From positions 11,062,774-11,126,773 of the forward strand of contig NW_022145609.1 in assembly GCF_000002235.5 (NCBI RefSeq): DNA of 64,000 nucleotides, read 5' to 3'. The stretch is from Strongylocentrotus purpuratus (lineage: Eukaryota > Echinodermata > Echinoidea > Camarodonta > Strongylocentrotidae). Made by a program: the position numbers and the translations under genes. Position 1 is the first letter of the stretch; each line of letters starts with the position of its first letter. This document shows, one piece after another, positions 1 to 18,644 of the stretch. The notes under the pieces are model-generated. The model was not told the DNA's origin. It was given only the letters and a program-made list of their open reading frames with translations, and did not search any database.

Positions 1-135
1 CTATGTTATCTTTCCAAAATGTACATGCTGTGTTTGCTGTAACAGCGCTTTGATCAATCTTTTGTAAAAGTGCTCAATAAGAAACAATATCATTACTATT
101 TATCTAAAAATGAGAAGATAAAAAAAGGCTCTTAC

Positions 136-7039
<6,904 letters not shown>

Positions 7040-8327
7040 TTTGAGCTCAACGTGTAGTAGGTGCTGATGTAGGGCATGCACTCACAATGGGTTGAATTCT
7101 TCAGGAGCTACATGTAAATCAACAAACAAAAGTTATTCATTAATTTGAAGCATAAATGGGCCCTTTGATTTGAAAAAAATATTCATGCCAAAAACCTAGA
7201 GAAAAAACTAGGAGCCAAATACATACAAAAAGTATACAATTTTAGCAGCAAGCATACACATGTAAGCCATATTTGTAATCATTTATCTGATGTCTCATCT
7301 TGAGTGATAAATAATGTGGAATTCAAGTGTGAGAATAATTAGATGATGGTGGACTCCTTACCTTTACCAATTTTCTTGAGGAATGATAATTAAGATTCAA
7401 GAAAAAAAATTGAAGTGCATATTGACAGTGTATATTGATAATATCTAGATTTTCAAAGATATTTCATTGAATTGTCAGATGGCTCAAAGCTAATTACTGT
7501 AAGTAGATTAAGTTTTTAATTCAATCTGTTTGGTTCCTTAAAACTGAGCAGCCATGTTTTTACTTGTACCTTTCACTTTTTACTGTCTATACTCTAATTC
7601 CACTGTCAGCCATTCACTGCACGTGCCCCATTCCAGGTATACGGATTAACACTTAATTAACGCTTAATCTTAATTAAACTAAAGTGTCCAAGCCCAAGAT
7701 CATATGATTTTCTGATTTTTTTTTTTTTTTTTTTTTTGGGGGGGGGGGGGGTGGAAACTGCTTTAATCTGTTCAGACTAGGCTCTGAATAATTCTACTCT
7801 TTCAACTTAAGATAAACAGCTCAGTCCGCCCACAGATAGGGGTTGAGTGTCTGCACACTTAACAAACATAAAGCCTTCTTTTTTGCCTTCAGATTTAAAC
7901 GAAATATTCATCAAATCGTACGTATGCACTAACCATCTTACAATCATGAATATTTGTCCTTTTCATATTTTCCAACACAAGTCTAAGAACATTTCTGAAA
8001 TAGAGCTAAAAAAATTCTTAAAATTGCTCATTTAAATCAACTGTCCGAAAAAAACTCCAGCTACAAAACGACACATCTGTTTATTACACTGTAATAAACA
8101 AAATTAAGACACCCTCTAAACTCTAATGATTCTCAAAACTTCTCACACACCACATACAAAACTCATCAGTATTCATTAGAAATCAGCACTTGTCTTTAAG
8201 AGTTTAGTGAAAATTATTGAACCTAAATACAAATTATAATAAATTCAACTCATTGATGCTGGAAAAAATACTTGTTGAAAATTCAAATTAGAAATTCAAA
8301 TTGGAAATCTATCAATATTAATATCAG
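7040..8327. other. Gene-free ARMH1 upstream region
   Basis: AT-rich non-coding DNA with a T-run followed by a G-run at about 7719-7752. No exon, RNA gene or transposon end recognised. It presumably holds the ARMH1 promoter, but no motif decides where. Confidence 0.4.
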
Positions 8328-10431
8328 CAGTAGGGGCGCTGGTCCAAGAATGAGGATCGTCCTCATAAACGCAGACAAAAATAAGGATCGTCTGCATTTT
8401 CGCGGACGTTTTTTTTCATTGGCCCTCTGCTGGTTTTGGGTTACCGAACCGCCTGCTGGCGATGCCAAAAATGGATCCCCCTGGGGAAAATAACCCTAGT
8501 TCACCGTCTACTTTCATGGGTTGTCCGTCTTCCCAAGGATTTGTTGCTCATGATGTGAAGGTCTCTGTACAAAGTCAATGTAAAATGCATCAAGAAAATC
8601 ATCACAGAATCCGTTTTTTGCATCGCCAATGCGCCAATCTAAAATAGCAGGCCTTAAATTAATCGACGGCCATCGACGGCCAGGCCGTCGATGCCCCTAT
8701 GACTGGCCGCGGTGCCCTCCCAAAAAAAGATAAATTCACGGCCAAAAAGGCCGTGCCCTTTTTTTCAAACTGGCCGACGTGCCTTTTTTTCCAACTGGAC
8801 GTGCCCTTTTTTTTAAATTTGCGCACATAAAACCACCAATTGCGCCCATAATCATCTAAAACTAGACGGCAAGGCGCAAGTGTTTTCCGTGAAAATGCGC
8901 CCATAAATTATTAGAACAGTAAAAATACACGAATCACGAACAGTCTGCCGCCCACGAGCTCTCTTCTAGCTTCGTATTTAGTGCTTTAATAAGGCGCAAG
9001 TGCCGTGAAAATGCGCCCTTTGTTATTATATAGGCAATGCGCTAGCGCACGTACAATCACGCGATCGCATGATATGCATATGGTGCATGCTGTTGACGCA
9101 CGCACGTACGTACGTACGTACAAATCGAAGGCCAGGATCAAGAAAACAAATCGTCAAATGGAGAAATAAACAAGCATTCAAATAGTCATTAGAGATCTGT
9201 CGAGGTTTGTTTGTAGGTCTAGTTTATTATTTTATCTCAAATAGAATTTAGAATTATCTTATTAATAAGTTAAGAACACCTACGATGTTCTCGATCGTAG
9301 TTACTCTCATTTTGCCACCAGCCGACCTCGCTTCAAAAAGCTACCCCGCCAGCTTCCCAAGACGAACGTTTCGAGTCCCGGTAAAATTACGCGCTGCGAA
9401 TCTCCGAGGGTGCATCGGTTTCGCTGGCAAACTTCCAGCCCGACAGCTTCCCACCAAAAGTGGCGAGAGTGTGTGTGCGAGGAACGATTTTGGTTTCGTG
9501 AATGCACGTTACGCAACTGAGCTGAGCGTGTCACTTTCAGCTGTCGAATGTCTATAAGGACATTTTTACATCTTATTTCATTAGTTAGGCCTATCTAGAC
9601 CTTTCTATACAACAGTTAAAAAGATAATTTCTTCAAATTTGCTCCTACTACCGAGAGAGTGGCGGAAGGTTTGTGTGTGAGGTGCGATTTTGATTTGGGA
9701 TACCCGGCCCGGTAAACTTGCCAAGTCCTTCTGACTTTCGTGTTTGTGAAATTGACAATTTATTTATTCATTTGCTCATCAATATTTTTAGTTACTTTAA
9801 AATACTGTTTAATGTGCAAGTTTGATGTTCTTAATCAATCTTTCCTGTTCATATTGTTAAGATTAAAAAGTTATTAAATTGATCGTTCGATCTATTCACA
9901 TTATGAAATTAACATTTGTAGACTCTCTTTGAACTTATGATTAGATAAGGGGGCCTATCTCTTTTTGGAAAATTGCCCCTTGCTCTGGTAAATTCCCGTG
10001 GCAAAGGGCAACTTAAAAAAAAAATTGCCCCTTGCTCCTGGCTGCTAAATCTAAGGCTTGCGGGCCGCCGCCTTGTTTGTATGTACCGTAGACCTCTATA
10101 CATTCTGTGAAGAAGCTGGTGCTAAAAGTCATGGGAAATTGATCCCGCACAAGTTTCATAAAATACACATGACATCTAACAAAAATAGAATCAATTTTTT
10201 TGGCCTCATACTCGATGCCCTTTTTGTAAAATATTTTGGCCTCGATGCCCTTTTTGTAAAAATATTTTGGCCTTGGTGCCCTTAAAAATATGAGGTACTC
10301 AAGGCCAAACTGGCCTTGCCCTAAAAATGACGAAATTTAAGGCCTGAAATAGAGTCTATAAAACGTCTGTGAAAATGCAGACAATCCTCATTTATGAAGA
10401 CGATCCTTATTCTCGGACCAGTGCCTTACTG
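8328..10431. mobile_element. DNA element with about 80-bp terminal inverted repeats between ARMH1 and TMEM53
   Basis: Left end CAGTAGGGGCGCTGGTCC then AATGAGGATCGTCCTCATAA; right end, reverse-complemented, CAGTAAGGCACTGGTCC then AATAAGGATCGTCTTCATAA. Similarity continues about 80 bp to the GTCTGCATTTTC block. ATCAG flanks both ends (8323-8327, 10432-10436). A second element (8648-10346) fills most of the interior. No transposase recognised. Confidence 0.72.
8648..10346. mobile_element. Nested CAGGCCTTAAATT-ended DNA element
   Basis: CAGGCCTTAAATT at 8648 and AATTTAAGGCCTG ending at 10346 are inverted. AAATAG flanks both (8642-8647, 10347-10352). Both sub-ends carry many GGCC-centred repeats (GACGGCCATCGACGGCC on the left; TTTTGGCCTCGATGCCC and GGCCTTGGTGCCC on the right). 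The interior (about 8900-9900) is unusually GC- and CpG-rich for the window, with an ACGT run near 9104-9120, but no open frame resembles a transposase. Confidence 0.68.
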
Positions 10432-10599
10432 ATCAGCATCATCATCATGATCATCACTTGCACAATTTAATTAATTATAGACCTAATGCAGTTATTTTTC
10501 TATTTTCTAGCTGGCTGGTGTGACAGTTATTGTCATGGATGGAGCATCCATACCTCCCTCCCCAAGCTCATAATTATCATTCCCTTGTCCTCAAGTTCA

Positions 10600-10745
10600 T
10601 AAGAATCTTGCAGGATGTCGAGTGCTCTACCTCTGCCGTCTATATAGCGTCTTTCACCTCGTGGGATGAACGGCTCGGAGATGCAGCCCGCAACCGGGGC
10701 GGGCGCGTCCGTTAAGCTCACTCGTGCTCGCTCAATCTCAATCAC
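10600..10745. other. GC- and CpG-rich patch upstream of TMEM53, unassigned
   Basis: A short CpG-dense island (GGGGCGGGCGCGTCCG at its core) in AT-rich surroundings, beside the transposon nest. Read on the minus strand it contains CGCTATATAGAC, a TATA-like string. I recognise no coding or RNA gene. It could be unmethylated promoter DNA or a remnant of a mobile element. Confidence 0.3.
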
Positions 10746-11020
10746 TTAATCTCTTCATCACGATTCACACACATCGAATTAAACATGTGGGGACAGGCTT
10801 GATCAAATTCGGCGGAGGTGGACAATAAATTAAACAAATCGTATTCACAGTCGTTTCAACATGACTATCCTCTTTCTTTCTCACTGAGATGTGTACCCAT
10901 AACTAAATGTCACCAATATATGTCTAAACTCACCCAAACTGTAGAATTGTGTGTATTTTCTAGTAGTAAACACAAGATTTTCGTTTCCAAAGAAACCTCA
11001 AACTTTGTTTTCTTCGGGTA

Positions 11021-11032
11021 TGCGCATGCGCA
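11021..11032. promoter_or_regulatory. NRF1-type palindrome upstream of TMEM53
   Basis: TGCGCATGCGCA is a perfect 12-bp palindrome matching the NRF1 consensus YGCGCAYGCGCR. It lies about 190 bp before the TMEM53 start codon and in the ARMH1-TMEM53 intergenic space. It is the only perfect copy I noticed in an AT-rich window. NRF1 sites typically mark TATA-less housekeeping promoters, often bidirectional ones. Promoter function here is inferred from motif and position. Confidence 0.55.
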
Positions 11033-11223
11033 AGCACATGTACCGGTATTTTTGTAGTGGAGTCGAGTGTTTCGTCTCTCTTGCAATACAGTACGTGCGT
11101 GAGCGAGTGCAGTACTTTACTTCCAATTCCACACAGCTCAGGAGCACAGTGACACTGCCTCTGTACTCACTACTGCTGACATCCCAGTTAATTCCCACAG
11201 ACTCATACTATAAAGTAATAGTC

Positions 11224-12087
11224 ATGGAGGAATTAGATTATCATGTGACTTTCCCAACCAACTTTTCAAAAAGCAGGGAAGTTTCAGATGTCTCTGAATC
11301 TGATGTTAGAAGTAGATCCATCACTGGTGATATGAGGACAGTTCCTGTCATTGTTCTGCTTGGATGGTATGGTTGCCAGGACAAGCACCTTGCAAAATAC
11401 AGTTCAATTTACCAGTCGAAAGGCTTCATCACTATGCGCTACACTCTGCCACACGACTACCTTTTCTCAATTAAAAAGAGCTCCACCAGGGATGTGGCTC
11501 TCAAGCTCTTGGAAGCTTTCTTTGACCTAGGCCTCCAAGAAAATCCCATCTTCTTCCACGTTTTCAGTAATGGCGGCGGATATGTGTACAGGCACATAAC
11601 AGAGACAGTGAATGGACCAAATCCTGGTCAGTGTGCTGCACTTAAGATCACAGGAGTCCTATGTGACAGCATGCCATCGTATCCAACGGCAACCTCGGCT
11701 TTCCGTGCGATTGTTACAGCGATGCCTCAGTCACAACACTGGTTCATCTTGTACGTCAAGTCTCTTGGGGTTTGGATTTTCTTCATGGTGCTCACGCTCA
11801 TTTCTTATATACGGAAGGGAGGAACGTCCGACCAAGGAACCTACTACAGAGCAATGCTTGCTGACAAAATGCAGTGTCCACAGCTGTTTTTGTATTCAAA
11901 GAAAGATGCGATTGTCCCTTACAAGGATATCCAGGGAATAATTAAAGAAAGACGTCATAGAGGGTTTGATGTGCAGGAGGTAGTATGGGAGGACTCGGAT
12001 CACGTTGCTCATCTTCGAAAACATCCTGAGGAGTATGTTGCTGCTTGCCTGAAGTTTGTGAAAGACTGCTTGGAGAGGGTTGATTGA
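11224..12087 (+). CDS. TMEM53: TMEM53, DUF829 alpha/beta-hydrolase-fold nuclear-envelope protein
   Basis: Single-exon frame of 287 residues (human about 277). The chosen ATG gives MEELDYHVTF, matching the ELDY near the family's N-terminus. The frame is open for 91 codons further upstream (from 10951), but that part resembles nothing and is probably 5' UTR. Conserved blocks are VIVLLGWYGCQDKHLAKYS (residues 42-60), FFHVFSNGGGYVYRH (110-124), LFLYSKKDAIVPYKDI (221-236) and WEDSDHVAHLRKHPEEY (255-271). Ser115, Asp228 and His260 or His263 sit where an alpha/beta-hydrolase triad would be, but catalysis has not been shown for the family as far as I know. A hydrophobic segment at about 172-195 is the likely membrane helix. 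Vertebrate TMEM53 is an integral nuclear-envelope protein linked to restraint of BMP-SMAD signalling. ARMH1 is divergently placed to the left. A perfect NRF1-type palindrome lies about 190 bp upstream of the ATG. Confidence 0.93.
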   Translation: MEELDYHVTFPTNFSKSREVSDVSESDVRSRSITGDMRTVPVIVLLGWYGCQDKHLAKYSSIYQSKGFITMRYTLPHDYLFSIKKSSTRDVALKLLEAFFDLGLQENPIFFHVFSNGGGYVYRHITETVNGPNPGQCAALKITGVLCDSMPSYPTATSAFRAIVTAMPQSQHWFILYVKSLGVWIFFMVLTLISYIRKGGTSDQGTYYRAMLADKMQCPQLFLYSKKDAIVPYKDIQGIIKERRHRGFDVQEVVWEDSDHVAHLRKHPEEYVAACLKFVKDCLERVD

Positions 12088-12160
12088 GAGATGTAGGAGC
12101 ACTTTGGGAGAGGGGGTGGGGGAGTGACACCCCATTTAAAACTTTAAAGTTTGGCATGTA

Positions 12161-12166
12161 AATAAA
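12161..12166 (+). terminator. Probable TMEM53 polyadenylation signal
   Basis: AATAAA occurs 74 bp after the TMEM53 stop codon, within an A-rich run. It is the first canonical signal on the gene's strand. Use of the site is inferred. Confidence 0.45.
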
Positions 12167-13406
12167 AAAACACTTATGAATCTTTTGTCTGAAAAAAAGA
12201 ACATCTGTTAGCAAATTTGGAAATGGAACAATAAGATGACAAGGGCCCAGGCTCTAAATATCTCTGTTGATGGATTGGAATGCTTAAAACAAGGTTGAAC
12301 AGTAATAATAGGCACATGGGTGCCCAAAATCTATATCTAGCTAGGCCCTTCCCCCTCCCCCTCCTTACTGCTAATGTTGACAATTTTAGCATGGGGAATT
12401 GGGGATCATACATACAGACTTGAAAAGCTGTAATCCTTGCCTCTATCTTAATGTGAGTGTGGAGCACTTTAAAATAACCTAAATGTATGCAATGTAGATC
12501 AGCTTTTATTTTAACTATAGACTTTGATGAGGAATAATATTTTAGAGTAGGATATTACTCGCATAATAAAGTCTGTATAAAGGTTTCAAACCAATATTTG
12601 CTCTGTGTTTGGTTGATATGAACAACAGTCGGTAGATGAGATCATATTTGCAGAGCATATAAGTGTGGGTATCTTCAGAGGCCAAATTAGCCAGGCCAAA
12701 GTTGACTTGATTCAGCTCTGATAAAATAACACAAATGCACATATAATGTACATGTATGTAAAGTGTTTACACAAAGAAATTACTTGCAATATCTTACAAT
12801 GTACGTCTCTAAGTCTCATATATTTTGCAATATTTAGTCAATAGTAATGTGTATTGAGATGTATGTACATTGTAAAGGGCATTTACTTTACCCAAATGGT
12901 CAGTTTGGTTTTAGCTCAGTGAATATTTCAACTGAAGCCTGTGTAATTGTAGGCCCAGTTTAGAAACATTTGTGACATAAATATCCTTATACAAGTAATA
13001 CAGTAATAAATTATCTGTGTACTATATTGAAGTCAAATCCTACTGCAGTCCATGCATCCTGAGCAATAAAACAAATTATAGATGCACAAACTTTTGAAAT
13101 ATTTATAGAGCAAAAAGATTAATCCTTTGATGAACACTTTCTAAGAGAAGAAAATTAGAATACACTTGTCAGAGAAATTGAATGGTGAAAAATTGAAAGG
13201 TAAACAAAATACAATGAAATGCATTATGCATGTTGTTGTTTAGTGTTATGGCAATTAGTCAATTTTGACGATTATCACCAACAAATTTATCACCAACGAA
13301 TAAATACAATATAGAGATCTTAATCTAGAAAGTCACTTTGATGTATACATGTAAGGATGATATTGTCAGTTGTTTCTGCACACAGAAATATGTGTATTAA
13401 GTTAAC

Positions 13407-13567
13407 CAGTGTTGGTGTCAAGACCAGAGATTCTGAGACCAAGATCAGGGGCGGTATTCCTATGACTCACTTGGCGGTCAATTAATTTTAAGCCTATTTT
13501 CACATCAAGACCAAGAGTCCAAGACACCAAAATTTAGAGACTGAGATTGGTCTGGACTCCATCACTG
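13407..13567. mobile_element. Short CAGTG-ended MITE
   Basis: CAGTGTTGGTGTCAAGACCA at the left and, reverse-complemented, CAGTGATGGAGTCCAGACCA at the right make imperfect 20-bp inverted ends of a 161-bp unit. The middle (GGGGCGGTATTCC to ATTTTAAGCC) looks foreign to the arms. No clean target duplication is visible. Confidence 0.5.
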
Positions 13568-14370
13568 TTTCACCTTTCACCTTTCTCAGTGTTATGTTCA
13601 TTAGTGTTCATTAGTTCATTAAACTTCATTCCTTACTTTAGAGACAACTGGATAAGTTTAATGATGTTAATAATTTTAATGATATTGGATTGTTCATTTT
13701 CCCAACATAACATCACTGTCATATTTTTACCTGTTTTAGATTTCTGTAGATTCTTTAAAAATTGTTTTTAAACATTATTAAACAATTGTATGTTTATTTA
13801 TCTTCAATTTTTTTTTAACCTAAAGGGTGATCATCTTTATTGTTATTACTTTAATATTTGATTCATGTTTGTAAGATACTGATTATTTAAGATCACAGTG
13901 AGATTTTAGAAATCTACCTCGGAATCAATTGTAATTGAAACAGAAAAAAAGTCTATCTTGTACAATTTTATTGCATTGATCTTGTATTGCAACAATGCAA
14001 GGTGTTTTTTATGCACGGTATAGTAGTATATATTAAACTTATCAGATACCAGTACATATATACTCATTCTTTCAAAATCTGTATGGATCATGTGGTTGAT
14101 CACATTTTGGGGTGCCTTAAAGGATCTCAATTATTCACAAGGGGATCAAAGGGTGGGGGGGGGGGGGGCTCTTATTTGATCTTTCGATATTCCAAAAATG
14201 GATTGAGGGAGGGGGAGGGGTGGGCGGCAAAGGCAAATGTCACATACTAATCAACAAGCCAGAAGCAATAATATTGTAGAAGCACCCGATCGAACAATTA
14301 AGATTATTATTTTAATAGAAGGCCATCAAGATCGACTGTGGCAAATGATGAGAGAACGAAATGATAAACA

Positions 14371-14625
14371 TGGATAAAGAAGGTGGAAGCAAGGGGGAGA
14401 GGTGGGGTGAGAGTTGGAGGGGGAGTGAAAGAGAGAGGAGAGGAAGAGAAAGAGGTAAAAGAGAAAAGAGAGGAAGAGAAGAGAAAAGTATGTATGTGAG
14501 AGAGAGAGAAGAGGAAGAAAAAAAGGGGAAGGGTAATCTAAATTGTAAGAGAGAGAGAACAAGACTAAGGAGAGGAGAAAGACGAGAATGAGAGAGAGAG
14601 AAATGGGAGGGGGACAGGTAGAAAG
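14371..14625 (+). repeat. Purine-rich (GA)n-type low-complexity tract
   Basis: About 250 bp of almost pure A/G on the plus strand with GAGAG and GGAGAG units. Open frames across it are low-complexity artefacts. Confidence 0.8.
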
Positions 14626-15699
14626 AAATGCCTCTGTCATATGAATTTCTTGCCTATTTCTGACATTGAGCGATAGAAACACACTCTCTCAACTTACACA
14701 ACAAAGTTTGTCTTTGGAACTACTTCTATCGTTACGGATGGGGGTCCGGGGCCCACCTTAATAATAACAGGGCCTCTGGTGGGCTGCAGGGATAGTGCCC
14801 CTGCCAGGGATCCATGAGTCGGAACCCCCGGAAGCTCTTGAGTTTTAGCAATTCAGAACCTTCAACTTCAAACTAGCCGTTGTGAGCGATGAAAACTCTA
14901 ATCCATCCCTTGAAATTTGAATTTGCCCCTTATTGTGGCTCTTTTTTTTTAAACAGCAAGTGCTCCCAGAATGAGCATTCTATCTCATTCAGCTGTAGCA
15001 GAACAACTTAAGATTCCCACATTTAACATTTAGTTTGAAACGCGAAGAAAGGTGAAAAAAATCCATGCATAATGAATGAAAAGAATTAATCCCCCACTGA
15101 ATAGGGAGTCTGTCTATTCATTAATATATCTTTGCTCCAGTTATCTCGAGGCATCAGTCAGCAAGAAATTCTGTGGATAATAAAAAAAATCCACAGGATT
15201 GAACTCCTTGAACTAAAGCTCGCCTACTAAATGTTAGAACTTGGTAGAAGCTTAAACTACATGAAACACACACCCTTTCCTAAACCTATACAAAAACCAA
15301 AAAAATAACGGTGAAACAAAAGAAAGAAAAATGTAGGAGGCGGTGTATTTTGATGCCCCGCGCTCTCACAGCTGATCGTGCTCACGCTAATTAATCGGGG
15401 ATTTCCCTCCTCTAAGCTATCACACGTGATCTCGAGCTCTCTTGCGCACTCAAGTTGGAGAGACTCCTAAAAAATTGCGTTACTTTTTAATTATATCATT
15501 ACAAATCTTTATCCTCAGTTTTCTTATTTATAACTGATTTTCCTTATAAAATTAAAAATAATTATGGCGTATATATTCAACATTGAATGAACGCCAATAA
15601 ACAATTACCCAACAACAACAACAACTCAAGTTGGGCGCCAGCTTTGACCGGTTTCGGCTTCAATTCTCTCATTGCTGTGTTTTCTGTGAAAACCTTATG

Positions 15700-18162
15700 A
15701 TGGAAGTTCAGTCAACGTATCCAATTACTAAAAAGGTTGGTGATTATTTGTGCTATATTGTGAACACAAAATATTAATAATTGGAACGAAAATTGAAGCA
15801 CCAAACCAAGGCTTCATTCAAATATGACTCATCATGCTCGTAGTCCCTTGCATTCAAAATTGTGTGAGTTTGTTTTTAAAAAATGAATGAATTAAACCTA
15901 CCGGTGGCGGAAGGCGTACTGTCTTGAAAAGTAACATGCATGACTGAGCTATATAGTTCAGGCCTGATAAAAACCCAATTTACGATTTTTTTTTTTTTTT
16001 TAATTTCCCCGATTTTTTCCCGATTTTTTTTCTTCTTCCTGATTTCAAAAAAAAAATAAAAAAATTCTTCTTTCCTCTTTTAGATCTAGACCTATCCTGA
16101 TTTTACTGATTTCCCCATTATTTTCTCTAATCTTCCCTATTTTGCCCTATGTTTTCCCCAATTTTCTCCCCAATTTTCTTACTTGAAAGGAGGGAATGTT
16201 GTTAGATGCCATGTTTTACCCGCGAATCCTCTTCTCTCTTTTTTACTCAAGGGGGGCATGGTTGAGGGGAAAACAAAAAAACTTTTTTTTTTAGTGCTCA
16301 CTATCACCCCTGATAGTTTACGAGTGCTGAAAAACCCCAAAATTCATTTAAATGTCGCTACCCTGATGATCGTTTATGTCTCATCATACTCCAACCATCT
16401 CACTTTCTGTAGTCCTAATCTGTGAGCGATCCAGACCATTCAATATTCATGTTAAACATGTTAAAACACAATTATTAATCATTATAGTTTCAGGTTCATG
16501 GTGTGAATTTTATTTCATTTATATGTGCATTATTATACATTGAAAAGAGCCCTTTTGTATGTAACTGTTCTAAACTATTGTTTGGTTTTATTTTGTCTGT
16601 GATTTCTACATTTAACTTGCATATAGTTCTTACAATTGAGTTGACTGTCTATCAATTTCTAAAGCTTGCTTTTCACTTGAACATTTTCTTTGCAGTTTTT
16701 AATGAAATTTTCTATCATTTTAAATACACACGTAATATTATGTATGTTTTGAATTACTACAGGGGGCTGTTCTTCTTGATGGAAAACATGTTGATGTCGC
16801 CTTGACAACGTTTGAAGATAGATTTTTACTTGTTATTACCCAGTATCAAAAGTTTGGTACACTGGTAAGTAATTTGTAAAGAAAAGTATATTTGAATATT
16901 TAGATAATCCTATTGAGACTACACATTTACAGTAAAGTTGATGATGATGGTAAATATGGTTTGAAAAAATAAGTAACAGGCCAAGTTTCATACTACACAA
17001 AGATAGCAAGGTCATCAACACTTTTTGAAATGTTGAGGTTTTATTCTCTGGTTTGTTAGGATATATCAGATCTGCACAATATGTGTGAGTGCATGCACTT
17101 ACCATATGCAGTTTCCTTCTTTTTTTTAATTTCTAAAAGTCCAGATAGTATTAGATTGAATATTTTGGCCTTGTGAGAACTAATTACATTTAATACATTT
17201 CCAATATTTTTGCACTTATGCTTTTTGCATGATTTTGTAAATTCCTTCTGAATATATACATTAAAAGATTAAACATTTTTCACACTTTGCACTCTGATAG
17301 ATGTATCAACTTACTATCATGATAAATGCTTACATTTCTATTTTGTTCTTTGCAGGTTCATGTCACACGAGACAATCTACCATTAGATAAGAGAGAAGAG
17401 ATATACTCCACCCGGGTATTACTTGGAAATGATGAGGTAAACATTTCCTCTTCCAATCTTTGACTTAGGCCCAATTCTATCTGCCTCCCCAGTTAATCTC
17501 TAAAAATGTATCACATTTGCAGTTGAAGTATTCAAAAAATACCCCCCCCCCCCCCCATACATTTTGTTTCTGATTTTGTTGTTGTTGAAACACCTGTATA
17601 ACATTTTTACTTTGCAATTCCATTTACAATATACATGTACATTACTACATGTACATGTAAATGTACACCTATTAGAATAAGTTAAGGTGATATTGATTTT
17701 TCACATCTTCCCAGAGGATTCAAGCCTTGTTTTAGCATTCCCAGATCAGCATTTTTGTTAAATTTGTGTGTACAAAACTTATAGAAAAAAATTAGGGGAT
17801 GTCATCATGTCTCTAATTTGCATCCTATGTTATGCAAAACTTTGAAATTCCATAACTTTCCTATTTTTCATCTGATATTGATGAAACTTTCACTGTAATG
17901 TTTGTTTATTTATTTTTTCTATTCAATTCAAATTGCCCTTTCATGAAGAGCAGAAAAATACATGTGTCAATCGTTGTGATGTAAAATGACTTTAAAAACA
18001 TTTTTATTTCAACAGCCTGTGACACATGTATTTGCAAGGAACATTGCCAAACATGTTCTGAAGACCCATTCTAAGCCTCTTCTTCTGAGTATAGCATTGG
18101 AGGATTACACACCACAAGTAATGAAGGGCATTGAGAAAGTCATACAGGACTATTTGATATGA
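15700..18162 (+). CDS. PSMG3: PSMG3, proteasome assembly chaperone 3 (PAC3)
   Basis: Four exons: 15700-15735, 16763-16864, 17356-17436, 18016-18162 (stop TGA included), all phase 0, giving 121 residues (human about 122). The protein starts MEVQSTYPITKK, continues GAVLLDGKHVDVALTTFED, then FLLVITQYQKFGTL, VHVTRDNLPLDKREEIYSTR, VLLGNDEPVTHVFARNIAKH and ends GIEKVIQDYLI. The (V/L)LLG(N/Q)DEP-HVFA block and the VVTQ-GTLV strand are characteristic of PAC3. Family knowledge: PAC3 pairs with PAC4 in the cytosol and chaperones assembly of the 20S proteasome alpha ring. An adjacent upstream ATG at 15697 would add one Met. Exon 1 is the least certain exon because its donor (GTTGGT) is weak, but it keeps phase and the family has a short, variable N-terminus. 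The end of exon 4 plus its 3' flank is repeated in tandem downstream. Confidence 0.88.
15736..16762 (+). other. PSMG3 intron 1
   Basis: 1.03-kb intron with T-rich and C/T-rich low complexity at about 15990-16180. No other feature recognised. Confidence 0.5.
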
Positions 18163-18572
18163 ACTGAGAACTGTCAGACATGAGAAGGTCATGAACATGA
18201 CAAGGTCGTTTTAACCGATACTTTCAGCTCCGTATTGGTGTACATATGTGGGGGAAAAGACTGTTTAGGAATTTTGCACCAGACATTTGGAAGGTCATTG
18301 AGAAAACTATACAGGAATTAGGAATATGTTATATGAAGCCAGAACTGTCGGACATGACAATGTCATCTTAACTGATGGTTTCAGCTCCGTATTGGTGTTC
18401 ATATATGTGGGGGAAAATAATGTTTAGGAAATTCACACCAGAAGTATTGAAGGGCATTGGGAAAACCATACAGGAATTATGAATAATTATGTGATATGAA
18501 CTCTAGAAGGACGTGATAACATCATGGAGACACTTATCCCGGCTTTTGTGTACATATGCGGAGGAACAGGCG
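18109..18572 (+). repeat. Three degenerate tandem copies of the PSMG3 C-terminal codons and 3' flank
   Basis: Units start at about 18109, 18276 and 18435 and are about 160-167 bp long. The first holds the real PSMG3 C-terminus and stop. The second and third repeat the same codons (readable as PDIWKVIEKTIQEL and PEVLKGIGKTIQEL against PQVMKGIEKVIQDYLI) followed by the same flank (shared TTTCAGCTCCGTATTGGTGT in copies 1 and 2). No splice acceptor precedes the extra copies, so they are probably 3' UTR or intergenic rather than alternative exons. Confidence 0.75.
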
Positions 18573-18644
18573 GAAGATGAAGGACAGTGAAGGACCGTTA
18601 CAGTTACAAAAGAATATTTGCCATTCTCCATTTACATCATACCT

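Larger units (their letters stand above)
12167..15696. other. Intergenic region TMEM53-PSMG3
   Basis: AT-rich and without a recognisable gene. It holds a small CAGTG-ended MITE (13407-13567), a G-run at 14155-14168, a purine tract (14371-14625), a GC-rich repeat fragment near 14735-14830 (GGGGTCCGGGGCCC type, recurring at 415-470 and 23545-23610), and a moderately GC-rich stretch at 15340-15470 that may be part of the PSMG3 promoter. Confidence 0.45.

Noticed and set aside
9285-9557. 90-residue frame on the plus strand (and its antisense)
   Set aside because: It lies inside the 8648-10346 element's GC-rich interior; no transposase or other motif.
10951-11223. N-terminal extension of the TMEM53 frame
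   Set aside because: In frame, but unlike any TMEM53 N-terminus; it contains the NRF1-like promoter motif and is more likely 5' flank or UTR.
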